Below are positions 8,643 to 15,000 of a stretch of DNA of 15,000 bases, piece after piece; within the stretch, counting starts at the first letter, position 1; every line of letters begins with the position of its first letter. Where the stretch lies: the NCBI GenBank assembly GCA_034096865.1, contig JAWQFJ010016374.1:37501-52500 (forward strand). Reading direction: 5' to 3'. The DNA comes from Theodoxus fluviatilis (lineage: Eukaryota; Mollusca; Gastropoda; Cycloneritida; Neritidae). A program made the position numbers and the translations under genes. The notes beneath the pieces were generated by a model. It saw only the letters and a list, made by a program, of their open reading frames with translations, was not told the DNA's origin and searched no databases.

Positions 8643-8697
8643 GTACAACAAAGTGATGTGAAAACCACATTTTCGACCTTTGCATCACTTGTTGTAC
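8643..8697. repeat. Short hairpin beside a SINE insertion
   Basis: gtacaacaaagtgatg (8643-8658) pairs with catcacttgttgtac (8683-8697) with one bulge. The loop contains a secondary gaaaa/ttttc pairing. The right arm overlaps the SINE target-site duplication. Confidence 0.5.
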
Positions 8698-8701
8698 GGG
8701 T

Positions 8702-8878
8702 TGTGGGTTCGGGGTAAGAATTGACCCACCGCGTCTCCCTACGCAATTCGTAAGAGGCGAATAACTAGGGACCCCGTTACTTGATTTGCGTTTACTCTAA
8801 ACTGTTCAAGGGATCATCGTGCTAAATGGCCTTACACAGCCTACAATGGCTGATTGGCCGTAAAACACTATCCATCCA
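8702..8878 (+). mobile_element. SINE-like retroposon, copy 1
   Basis: A unit of about 177 bp begins tgtgggttcggggtaag and ends in a short (atcc) tail. It is flanked by a 10-bp direct repeat, ttgtacgggt (8692-8701 and 8879-8888), which fixes the borders. It shares a body with 14295-14497, including gtaagaggcgaataacta and the tail-proximal segment ggctgat(t/a)ggccgtaaaacac. The gtaagaggcga core resembles the deeply conserved central domain of some invertebrate SINE superfamilies. I recall Nin-DC or Meta-SINE as candidates, and that needs checking. No clear tRNA head is visible. Confidence 0.75.
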
Positions 8879-8888
8879 TTGTACGGGT

Positions 8889-9069
8889 ACTATTGCCTTA
8901 AAGCTGCCGGCAAGACTGAGCTAGCCCCGAAAGCCCAGCAGCCAGGAACTCCTGCTGATAGGAAGGATGTCGGGCGGCTTCTGCTGCACGCTACGCTCCA
9001 ACAAATGGACGAGACGAGAGTAAAAAGTTCTGAAATACGGTAACTGATAACTGCATTGAAATCCAGGCA
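8889..9069. other. Short non-repeat island with open frames on both strands
   Basis: A plus-strand frame (to a stop at 9041) reads KTELAPKAQQPGTPADRKD and on. A minus-strand frame through the same bases is also open, with an acceptor-like tttcag at about 9030. Neither has a family match, and neither fits the phase of the receptor exon to its right. I leave it unassigned. Confidence 0.2.
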
Positions 9070-9466
9070 AAATCCGCCAGCACAGAGCGGCTGCAACAGT
9101 TGAAGCAGTAGAAGCTGCAGAAGGAGCAGAAACAGGAGTATCAGAGGCGGCAGAAGCAGCATCGGGAGCAGCAGCAGCAACCGCAGCAGCAAAAGAAGCA
9201 GAGGTAAGAGTAGTAGGAGAAAAAGTAACAGTGACAACAGCGGCAGCTGTATATAAAGTGAAATAATTAGCAGAGACAACAGAAGTAGCTAAAGCAACAG
9301 TAATAGTAGACACAGGAACAAGAATAGCAGAAGTTTGCAACGGAACACGAACTATGGGAAGACAAAAAGCTACAGAAGTACCAAGCACCAGCAACAGGAG
9401 CAGCAGGAACAGGAGCAAAAACCGCAACAGGAGGAGGAGAAGGGGCAGCAGCAGGAGTAAAAGTAG
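9070..9466. repeat. Degenerate CAG/AGA-type triplet repeat
   Basis: The plus strand is built from degenerate gcagcag, gaagcag, acaggag and agtagtagg words with few pyrimidine runs. It grades rightward into the GGA tract. It looks like an eroded older part of the same triplet array. Confidence 0.65.
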
Positions 9467-10891
9467 GAGGAGTAGGAAGAGGAGGAGGAAGAGAGGGAAG
9501 GTAAGGCGGAGGAGGGAGGAGGAGGAGGAGGAGGCAGGAGGAGGGAGGAGGAAGTAAGGAGGACAGGATCCAGGACGAGCAGCGAGAGCGAGAAGCGAGA
9601 GGTGATTGAGAGGAGGAGGAGGAGGAGGAGGAGGAGGAGGAGGAGGAGGAGTTGGAGGATGAGGAGGAGGAGGAGGAGGAGGATAAAGGAGGAGGAGGAT
9701 AAAGGAGGAGGAGGATAAAGGAGGAGGAGGATAAAGGAGGAGGAGGATAAAGGAGGAGGAGGATAAAGGAGGAGGAGGAGGAGAAAAAAGGAGGAGGAGG
9801 AGGAGGAGAAAGGAGGAGGAGGAGGAGGAGGAGGAGGAGGAGGAGGAGGAGGAGGAGGAGGAGGAGGAGGAAGAGGAGGAGGAGGAGGAGGAGGAAGAGG
9901 AGGAGGAGGAGGAGGAGGAGGAGGAGGAGGAGGAGGAGGAGGAGGAGTTGGCGGAGGAGGAGGAGGAGGAGGAGGAGGAGGATAAGGAGGAGGAGGATAA
10001 GGGAGGAGGAGGATAAGGGAGGAGGAGGATAAGAGAGGAGGAGAATAAGAGAGGAGGAGGAGAAAGGAGGAGGAGGAGGAGAAAGGAGGAGGAGGAGGAG
10101 AAAGGAGGAGGAGGAGGAGAAAGGAGGAGGAGGAGGAGGAGAAAGGAGGAGGAGGAGGAGGAGGAGGAGGAGGAGGAGGAGGAGGAGGAGGAGGAGAATT
10201 TGGAGGAGGAGGAGGAGAATTTGGAGGAGGAGGAGGAGGAGGAGAATTTGGAGGAGGAGGAGGAGGAGGAGAATTTGGAGGAGGAAGAGGAGGAGGAGGA
10301 GGAGGAGGAGGAGGAGGAGGATAGGGGAGGAGGAGGATAAGGGAGGAGGAGGATAAGGGAGGAGGAGGATAAGAGAGGAGGAGAATAAGAGAGGAGGAGG
10401 AGAAAGGAGGAGGAGGAGGAGAAAGGAGGAGGAGGAGGAGGAGGAGGAGGAGGAGGAGGAGGAGGAGGAGGAGGAGTTGGAGGAGGAGGAGGAGGAGGAG
10501 GAGGAGGAGGATAAGGGAGGAGGAGGATAAGGAAGGAGGAGGATAAGGGAGGAGGAGGATAAGGGAGGACGAGGATAAGAGAGGAAAATAAGAGAGGAGG
10601 AGGAGAAGGAGGAGGAGGAGGAGAAAGGAGGAGGAGGAGGAGAAAGGAGGAGGAGGAGGAGGAGGAGGAAGAGGAGGATGAGGATGAGGAGGAGGAGGAG
10701 GAGGAGGAGGATAAGGAGGAGGAGGAGGATAAGGGAGGAGGAGGAGGATAAGGGAGGAGGAGGAGGAGGAGGAGGAGGAGGAGGAGGGAGGAGGAGAAGG
10801 ATAAGGGAGGAGGAGGAGGATAAGGGAGGAGGAGGAGGAGGGAGGAGGAGGAGAAATAGGAGGAGGAGGAGGAGGAGGAGGAGGAGGACGA
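9467..10891. repeat. 1.4-kb GGA-type polypurine array with higher-order units
   Basis: The plus strand is almost pure purine, dominated by ggagga. Periodic variant words are embedded in it: ggaggaggataaa about 6 times at 9680-9770, ggaggaggataagg at about 9985-10040, 10320-10375 and 10508-10590, and ggaggaggagaattt at 10186-10275. A segment of about 100 bp starting near 9991 recurs near 10325 and, more diverged, near 10510, so the array grew by duplication of blocks as well as of triplets. All minus-strand frames are open because tcc/ctc/cct contain no stop, giving false Ser-, Leu- and Pro-rich proteins. The array lies within the presumed receptor intron and begins about 25 bases after its donor. 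Confidence 0.97.
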
Positions 10892-10916
10892 CGACGACCA
10901 CAACTGCAGTTCTTAC

Positions 10917-11181
10917 CTGACTGCAGCAAAACCAGCAGGAACAGCAGTCCAAATTCGGTTTCGTCAAGGCAGCATAGCCCGAGGACTTTGTGCACTTTGA
11001 GGACCTTCTGCAGCAGGATTGCGACATGGGGCAGACGTTCGCTCAGCTCCTGCAGGGCAGAGGTCCCTTCCAGCGTCATGAAGCTGTCCTCAGAACCCAC
11101 CTTGCATCGCGCCACCAGCAGTACGCCCATCTCCAGAAGACTACTATTCAGCAGAACGCTCAGGTACTCATGATGCCTCGC
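10917..11181 (-). CDS. Nuclear receptor ligand-binding-domain exon (helices 4/5 to about 8)
   Basis: This is a minus-strand exon of 265 nt. A long pyrimidine tract ending ctctgtcaccag gives the acceptor at 11182. The donor tcag|gtaaga at 10917/10916 matches consensus. It enters in phase 0 and leaves in phase 1, giving 88 codons. It reads ARHHEYLSVLLNSSLLE, then VLLVARCK, a loop GSEDSFMTLEG, and helix 7/8 as LCCLDETEFGLLFLLVLLQS. Nuclear receptors have the same order: DQxxLL helix 4, a helix 5 with a central Arg, a beta turn, then LxDxExxLLxAxLLxS. The usual Asp-Gln of the helix-4 signature is Glu-Tyr here, so the receptor is divergent or its co-regulator groove is altered. It follows the 12265-12360 exon in phase. 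The plus strand is also open, but lacks the family match. Confidence 0.75.
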
Positions 11182-11254
11182 CTGGTGACAGAGTGGGGAA
11201 TGAGAGAGGAGGGCAGGTGGGGGGTGGGGGGCTGAGGGGGTTGTGGTGGTGGAA

Positions 11255-11360
<106 letters not shown>

Positions 11361-11528
11361 CAATGGAATGTTACGGCCCGTAAGTCTATGTATGGCATGC
11401 AAAGCTATCGAACACGTAAGCCAGTAGTGCCTGTTAGAATAAGAGTGAGTCTCCATTTTGCTAGTTAATCGACATTAGGGAATTTTGTAAGGAGACGAGG
11501 TGATTCTATTAATACTCCTCAATCAACA

Positions 11529-11597
<69 letters not shown>

Positions 11598-11604
11598 ACA
11601 CACA
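11529..11604. repeat. (CA)n microsatellite
   Basis: About 37 CA units with a single T interruption at 11593, within the same intron. In the minus-strand transcript it reads (UG)n. Confidence 0.97.
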
Positions 11605-11705
11605 GACAGGCAGAGCTCCTGAAGATAACAAACTGAACTGGTAAGCAGAGATCCGATACTGGCCAATGTGGATTCTGACACTTTCGCCACAGAACGGCAG
11701 TTTGG

Positions 11706-11880
11706 ATGATGTGTCACGAAGTGATCACATCATACTGCGATTCAGGGAGACATGGGGTCAGGACATGCAGTGAAAACTAACAAGCCCAGATTCTTCCCGT
11801 CCCAGGGATAGAACCACGGTCCTGCTCCTCGCACATCGTCCAACCCCAAAGAATGCTCGCCTATCTCCGCCTGTCTAAAG
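11706..11880 (-). mobile_element. Possible tRNA-derived SINE fragment
   Basis: On the minus strand, ggttctatccc (11815-11805) resembles the pol III B box (GGTTCRANYCC). About 40-50 bases upstream is a weak A-box-like aggcgagcat. The downstream end has a hairpin, gatgtgtcac/gtgatcacatc (about 11707-11735). Borders and duplications were not found, so this is tentative. Confidence 0.3.
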
Positions 11881-12002
11881 ACATGGTTTCAACAAGCGAG
11901 TAGGGGCTGACCATGTACTCATACAAGAGGAGAGAGCACTGGGGTGGTGGGGGGAGTGGGGTGGGGGGTTGGTGGACTGCCAGGAACTGGTATAAATTGT
12001 AA

Positions 12003-12206
12003 ATAAGTTGAAAGGGAAGTCACTGTAAATATTTTTTTTTTAATTTTGCTTTGACACGTTGTAGACGTTGAACCAATGCTACTTGGTGAACATCTACGAT
12101 GCACCTACCATTCTGTATGACTGCGTTAGCTTTGGTTCAACGTCTTTGACGTGCCAAAGCAAAATCAAAACAGTTTTTACAGGAACTTCCCTCCCTTCCA
12201 ACTTAT
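12003..12206. repeat. Imperfect foldback repeat, arms about 75 bp
   Basis: ataagttgaaaggg ... ttttgctttgacacg ... gacgttgaacca (12003-12074) pairs with tggttcaacgtc ... cgtgccaaagcaaaa ... cccttccaacttat (12133-12206). There are scattered mismatches and a spacer of about 58 bp. It lies in the receptor intron between the 12265-12360 and 10917-11181 exons. No coding capacity or clear target duplication was seen. Confidence 0.65.
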
Positions 12207-12264
12207 GTGCAAACAGTGAAAGACGCGCCCTGGAGCTGTCTCCTTCCCTGCAACAGGTACTCAC

Positions 12265-12360
12265 GGGGTCCACCAGCGGCAGCCCACAGAAGTAGCGGAC
12301 GACTATCCGGACGAATGTCGCAAGACCAGACGCCGTGTGCATTATCGAGGGCTCTCTCAC
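12265..12360 (-). CDS. Nuclear receptor ligand-binding-domain exon (helix 3)
   Basis: This is a minus-strand exon of 96 nt (32 codons, phase 0 in and out). It lies between the acceptor cttctgtccccggtag and the donor ccc|gtgagt (12265/12264). It reads SGLATFVRIVVRYFCGLPLVDP. This is a helix-3 pattern, hydrophobic with period about 3.5, followed by the family's aromatic-x-x-x-Leu-Pro turn (compare FAKxLPxF in canonical receptors). The phase joins perfectly to the 11181-10917 exon, which continues with helix 4, and to the hinge exon 13903-13695. The Ala-Lys of the canonical FAK motif is absent (Phe-Cys here), and a usual aromatic after the Pro is replaced. Without the flanking exons this piece alone would be a weak call. 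The ordered trio makes it convincing. Confidence 0.68.
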
Positions 12361-12380
12361 CTACCGGGGACAGAAGATGA

Positions 12381-12638
12381 CACTTTATTAAATGTAACAT
12401 TTCATTGAAGGCCATTCGACACCCGTAACACTTTATCAAAGGCCATTCGACACCCGTAACACTTTATCAAAGGCCATTCCACATCTCCAGCACTTTATTG
12501 AAGGCCATTCGACACCTGTAAAACTTCATTAAAGGTTATTCGACACCCGTGACACTTTATCAAGGCCATTCAACACCCGCAACACTTCATAGAATGAAAT
12601 TCGACACAAGTAACACTTCAATAAAGGCCATTCCACAT
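12381..12638. repeat. 31-bp minisatellite, about 8 copies
   Basis: The unit is approximately cactttatcaaaggccatt followed by cgacacccgtaa. Central copies are near-identical and outer copies more diverged, with small indels. The array ends about 20 bases from the acceptor of the exon at 12360. Confidence 0.88.
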
Positions 12639-13124
12639 GATACTGTACCCTCATCAAAGCAACGCAGTGTGGCATGACACACAGCTTGTGTTGCACGACA
12701 CTCTCTTCATCAACCAAGACATTTGCTGCTGGGTTTTCAGGACCATTATTGCTGGCTAGTTGCTGTTGTCTAAATCATTGTACTGTTCATAGGGAAATAA
12801 GGTTCAAGTTGAAAAAATGACAAAATGAAAATTTCAACCTCAATAATATTCCTGCATGCACGTCCCACAAATGCACGCTTATGTAGGATCTATCTGTGGT
12901 CCGGTCCGGTCCGTCTGTCTGTCTAATCCATCTATCTATCTATCTATCTATCTATCTTACATTAGTGTACATTTCCAGGAAAGCTATCAGATACCATAGT
13001 ACGTTGCAGACTTTTCTCAGAGTTTCCTTTGAAAACATGTTTTGCCGACTTTAGCCTTGTATCACATTCACGGTCACAATTTCCTTTTTTATTTGCATGA
13101 CTAAAGGGCCTCAGCCTTCATTCC
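12639..13124. other. Receptor intron sequence without further genes
   Basis: AT-rich intronic sequence. The only notable content is the tetranucleotide repeat at 12911-12957. I see no conserved exon on either strand. Confidence 0.4.
12911..12957. repeat. (GTCT)n/(CTAT)n tetranucleotide microsatellite
   Basis: Three gtct units are followed, after taatcca, by about seven tcta units. It is preceded by a short ccggt repeat. Confidence 0.93.
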
Positions 13125-13530
13125 AAACAAACAAACAAAGATGGCGGGATAGGATAAGTTAAGGCAAAGGTAATGGCGCTCCTTTTTATATTGCGTCTTT
13201 TCCACCCATTGAGCGGTGGCTTAAACCGTACACATTTACCGCCTGGTCATTGGGCTACCTCCTTGTATCACTCCAACGCCATCTCAAACTCCCTGGGGAG
13301 CAAGAACCAGGTTACGAATGAACGCACCAAAGTTAGCTTTCACAATTTTTCAGCTCAGCCCTCACGTGTACCCGTTTTACTCCTGGGTGGGGAGAAGCAA
13401 TGTTAGTAAAGCGCCTTGCTCACAGATGAAACTCTAGAACTGCGCAGCTTCAAACACCGCACCCACCAGCCGCAAGCGACTGCAGGTCAAGCACGATGAC
13501 CACTCGGCCATTGAGCCCCACAAGTCAACA
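13125..13530 (-). mobile_element. tRNA-derived SINE with (TTTG)n tail
   Basis: Read on the minus strand, the 5' end carries tggccgagtgg (13510-13500). This is an exact tRNA-type A box of the Leu/Ser kind. About 42 bases on lies a degenerate B box, gtttgaagc (about 13455-13447). A body of roughly 300 bp follows, ending in a tail of tttg units (13141-13126 as caaacaaacaaacaaag on the plus strand). The layout is head, body, short tandem tail. The extended variable loop expected of a Leu/Ser tRNA is in the right place. The sequence is not a functional tRNA gene. Target duplications are ambiguous because both flanks are TTTG-rich. A plus-strand frame at 13173-13406 falls inside it and is spurious. 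Confidence 0.6.
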
Positions 13531-13694
13531 AACAAATGCAAAGACGGAACTTGGTGAAAGCGTCCATAATGTTGCTGTAGTCTGGCGTCCAAGGGCAAAG
13601 AGAGTTACATAACCTTCCATGACAGTTGCAGGAGAGACCTGTCGATCATGTGATGGAGGGCGGAGCTCACCATACGTCCATATAAGGGACTTAC

Positions 13695-13903
13695 GACAAA
13701 GTTGGCGTGACTGCCGTCTGACAAGCAGTTGTAGACAGCTTGCTGCACGGCCTGCACGAGCTCGAGCTGCGGCGGGGTCAAAGGTGGCGTGGGTGCAGGT
13801 TGCTGTGACCTCGCCGCCAGCCTCGCTGCCTCCCTGGCTCTTTTCTCCCTGTTCCTCTGTATCAGCTCTCTCTTCTTCGTCCTTTTCTCATCGTCCAGCA
13901 CCA
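13695..13903 (-). CDS. Nuclear receptor hinge exon, thyroid-hormone-receptor-like (NR1A)
   Basis: This is a minus-strand exon of 209 nt, bounded by acceptor tccttgacattccag (13904-13905) and donor gtc|gtaagt (13695/13694). The first two bases complete a codon from the previous exon. If that codon is CTG, the exon opens L-VLDDEKR. It continues KKRELIQRNREKR, a basic C-terminal extension that contacts DNA beside the second zinc finger. It then has an Ala/Pro-rich hinge and TPPQLELVQAVQQAV, which fits helix 1 of the ligand domain. Thyroid hormone receptors have the same order (LVLDD-KR-K-LI-NRE-RR, then a WELI-type helix). The exon ends in phase 0. The DNA-binding zinc fingers should lie just right of the window. 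In the cell such a receptor acts in the nucleus as a ligand- or corepressor-dependent transcription factor, usually paired with RXR. Confidence 0.87.
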
Positions 13904-14139
13904 CTGGAATGTCAAGGATGAAAACATGGAGGAAAATATCAGATGTGAGATGTTCAATACGCAAGTTTCCCGCACATTGTTATTGTACATAACTGCACCG
14001 TTTGTCAGCTCTGAACTGGTCTTTCAGCCAAATATACGGAATCAAACACTGGGCGTAGACAGAAGTTGTAAAACGATTGGTCTATTTTCAGCCGTACATG
14101 GTTGTCGAGGTGCACAAAACTTAACCCGTTTGTGGTGCG

Positions 14140-14282
14140 ATACCACTACTAATGTTCCTGCCACTATTGCTTACATATGCTATAACATCTGCCACAACAA
14201 CTGCTACAACATCTGCTGCAACAACTGCTACAACAACAGATGTTACAGCAACAACCGCTTCAACAACAACTGCTACAACTAC
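14140..14282. repeat. Degenerate CAA/CTG-type triplet tract (left part)
   Basis: The stretch is built from tgctacaac, acatctgc and aacaac words. One plus frame reads as a Thr/Ala-rich peptide, but it has no start or splice support. The tract is interrupted by the SINE at 14295-14497 and resumes to its right. Confidence 0.7.
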
Positions 14283-14294
14283 TCCTACTGCTAT
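14283..14294 (+). repeat. Left target-site duplication of SINE copy 2
   Basis: tcctactgctat, repeated exactly at 14498-14509. Confidence 0.75.
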
Positions 14295-14497
14295 GCCCCC
14301 TGTGGGTTTGGGGTAAGGATTGACCCACCGCGTCTCCCTACGCGATTCGTAAGAGGCGAATAACTAGTGACACCGTGACATGATTCGCGTTAAGTCTATA
14401 CTGCTCTAGTGATTGTCGTGCTTAGTGGCCTTACATAGCCTTCAAAGGCTGATAGGCCGTAAAACACCATCCATCCATCCACCCATCCATCCATCCA
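14295..14497 (+). mobile_element. SINE-like retroposon, copy 2, (CATC)n tail
   Basis: Same family as 8702-8878. It has the tgtgggtttggggtaagg opening, the gtaagaggcgaataacta core, and a tail-proximal ggctgataggccgtaaaacacc followed by about ten catc units (14468-14497). A 12-bp duplication on both sides marks insertion into a CTA/ACT triplet tract. Its two sequenced relatives here differ by scattered substitutions. Neither contains an open frame of note. Confidence 0.8.
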
Positions 14498-14910
14498 TCC
14501 TACTGCTATTACTACTGCTGCTGCTTCTGCTACTACTTATACCATCACTATTACTACTGTTAACACACTATCACCACACCACCACCAACACCACCACAAA
14601 CAAAACAACAACAACAACTACTACTACTACTACTTCTACTACAACTACTACAACAACTACTACAACTACTACAACTACTACAACTACAACAACAACAACA
14701 ACTACTACTACTACTACTTCTACTACAACTACTACAACTACTACTACTACTACAACTACTACAACTACTACAACTATTACAACTACTACAACTACTACAA
14801 CTACTACAACAACAACTACTACTACTACTACTACTACTACTGCTGCTGCTGCTACTACTACTACTACTACAACTACTACTACTACAACAACTACTACTAC
14901 TACAACTACA

Positions 14911-14956
<46 letters not shown>

Positions 14957-15000
14957 CACATCCATTACCACTACTACCACCACCCCCACCACTGCCACCA
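14498..15000. repeat. ACT/ACA triplet microsatellite (right part)
   Basis: After the SINE, including its right duplication copy at 14498-14509, the tract continues as ctact, ctgctg and then long runs of act and aca (about 14601-14953), with caccac words at both ends. It runs to the window edge. A minus-strand Ser/Cys-rich open frame here is a repeat artefact. Confidence 0.95.

Noticed and set aside
8921..9035. Minus-strand frame with a tttcag acceptor, considered as the next receptor exon (helices 9-10)
   Set aside because: The frame that looks best needs phase 2, whereas the preceding exon leaves in phase 1. The in-phase reading lacks helix-10 features. I could not support it.
8921..11130. 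Three overlapping minus-strand open frames of 586-660 codons, rich in Ser, Leu or Pro
   Set aside because: They are the three readings of a TCC/CTC/CCT triplet array that contains no stop codon, fused at the ends to unique sequence. Only the part at 10917-11130 in one frame is a real exon, and it is cut off from the repeat by a strong donor.
10990..11165. Plus-strand frame opposite the receptor exon, with a cag|gtactc donor
   Set aside because: It is Gln/His-rich and looks coding at first sight, but the minus strand has two better splice sites, compatible phases with two other exons, and the nuclear receptor helix pattern.
13926..14363. Plus-strand Asn/Cys-rich frame of 145 codons
   Set aside because: It is produced by AAC/TGC triplet words, starts antisense to the receptor intron and ends inside a SINE.
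14560..14961. Minus-strand Ser/Cys-rich frame
   Set aside because: It is a direct reading of the ACT/ACA triplet microsatellite.

Overview
The window looks like animal nuclear DNA, most likely from a marine invertebrate and plausibly a gastropod or other mollusc. The coding signal is split into short exons bounded by GT-AG splice sites. The sequence between them is crowded with microsatellites, SINE-like retroposons carrying short tetranucleotide tails, foldback DNA elements and a decayed Ty3/Gypsy fragment. There are no bacterial operons, Shine-Dalgarno sites or compact gene arrays. The species assignment is inference from repeat style and from the nuclear-receptor exons. It is not a database match.

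The best gene is on the minus strand in the right half. Three exons, at 13903-13695, 12360-12265 and 11181-10917, have good splice sites and compatible phases (0/0, then 0/0, then phase 1 out). They encode the C-terminal extension, hinge and first helix, then helix 3, then helices 4/5 to about 8 of a nuclear hormone receptor. The hinge is close to thyroid hormone receptor (NR1A). The ligand-binding exons are recognisable but divergent. The DNA-binding domain would lie beyond 15000 and the last ligand-domain helices to the left of 10917; I could not find the latter. The introns of this gene hold a 1.4-kb GGA-type purine tract, TA/GA and CA microsatellites, a 31-bp minisatellite that stops about 20 bases before an acceptor, a foldback repeat and a tRNA-derived SINE.

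The left half has weaker gene evidence. There is a plus-strand terminal exon (201-459) followed by a plausible 3'UTR with poly(A) signals near 1006-1026, a minus-strand exon with a signal peptide (4335-4141), and a possible plus-strand first exon starting in a strong Kozak context at 6325. Between these lie an imperfect 0.77-kb palindrome (1487-2254), a Ty3/Gypsy integrase remnant (3060-2359, minus), a retroposed poly(A)-tailed sequence with 12-bp target-site duplications (4705-5073), and an intact foldback transposon (6851-7616). That transposon has perfect 68-bp terminal inverted repeats, an inner palindrome with arms of about 148 bp, and a 5-bp GGCCA target duplication.

Two copies of one SINE-like family (8702-8878 and 14295-14497) each have their own target-site duplication, which fixes their borders. 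I found no tRNA or rRNA gene, CRISPR array or prokaryotic feature. The very long minus-strand open frames at about 8921-11130 are products of a stop-free triplet repeat, not proteins.
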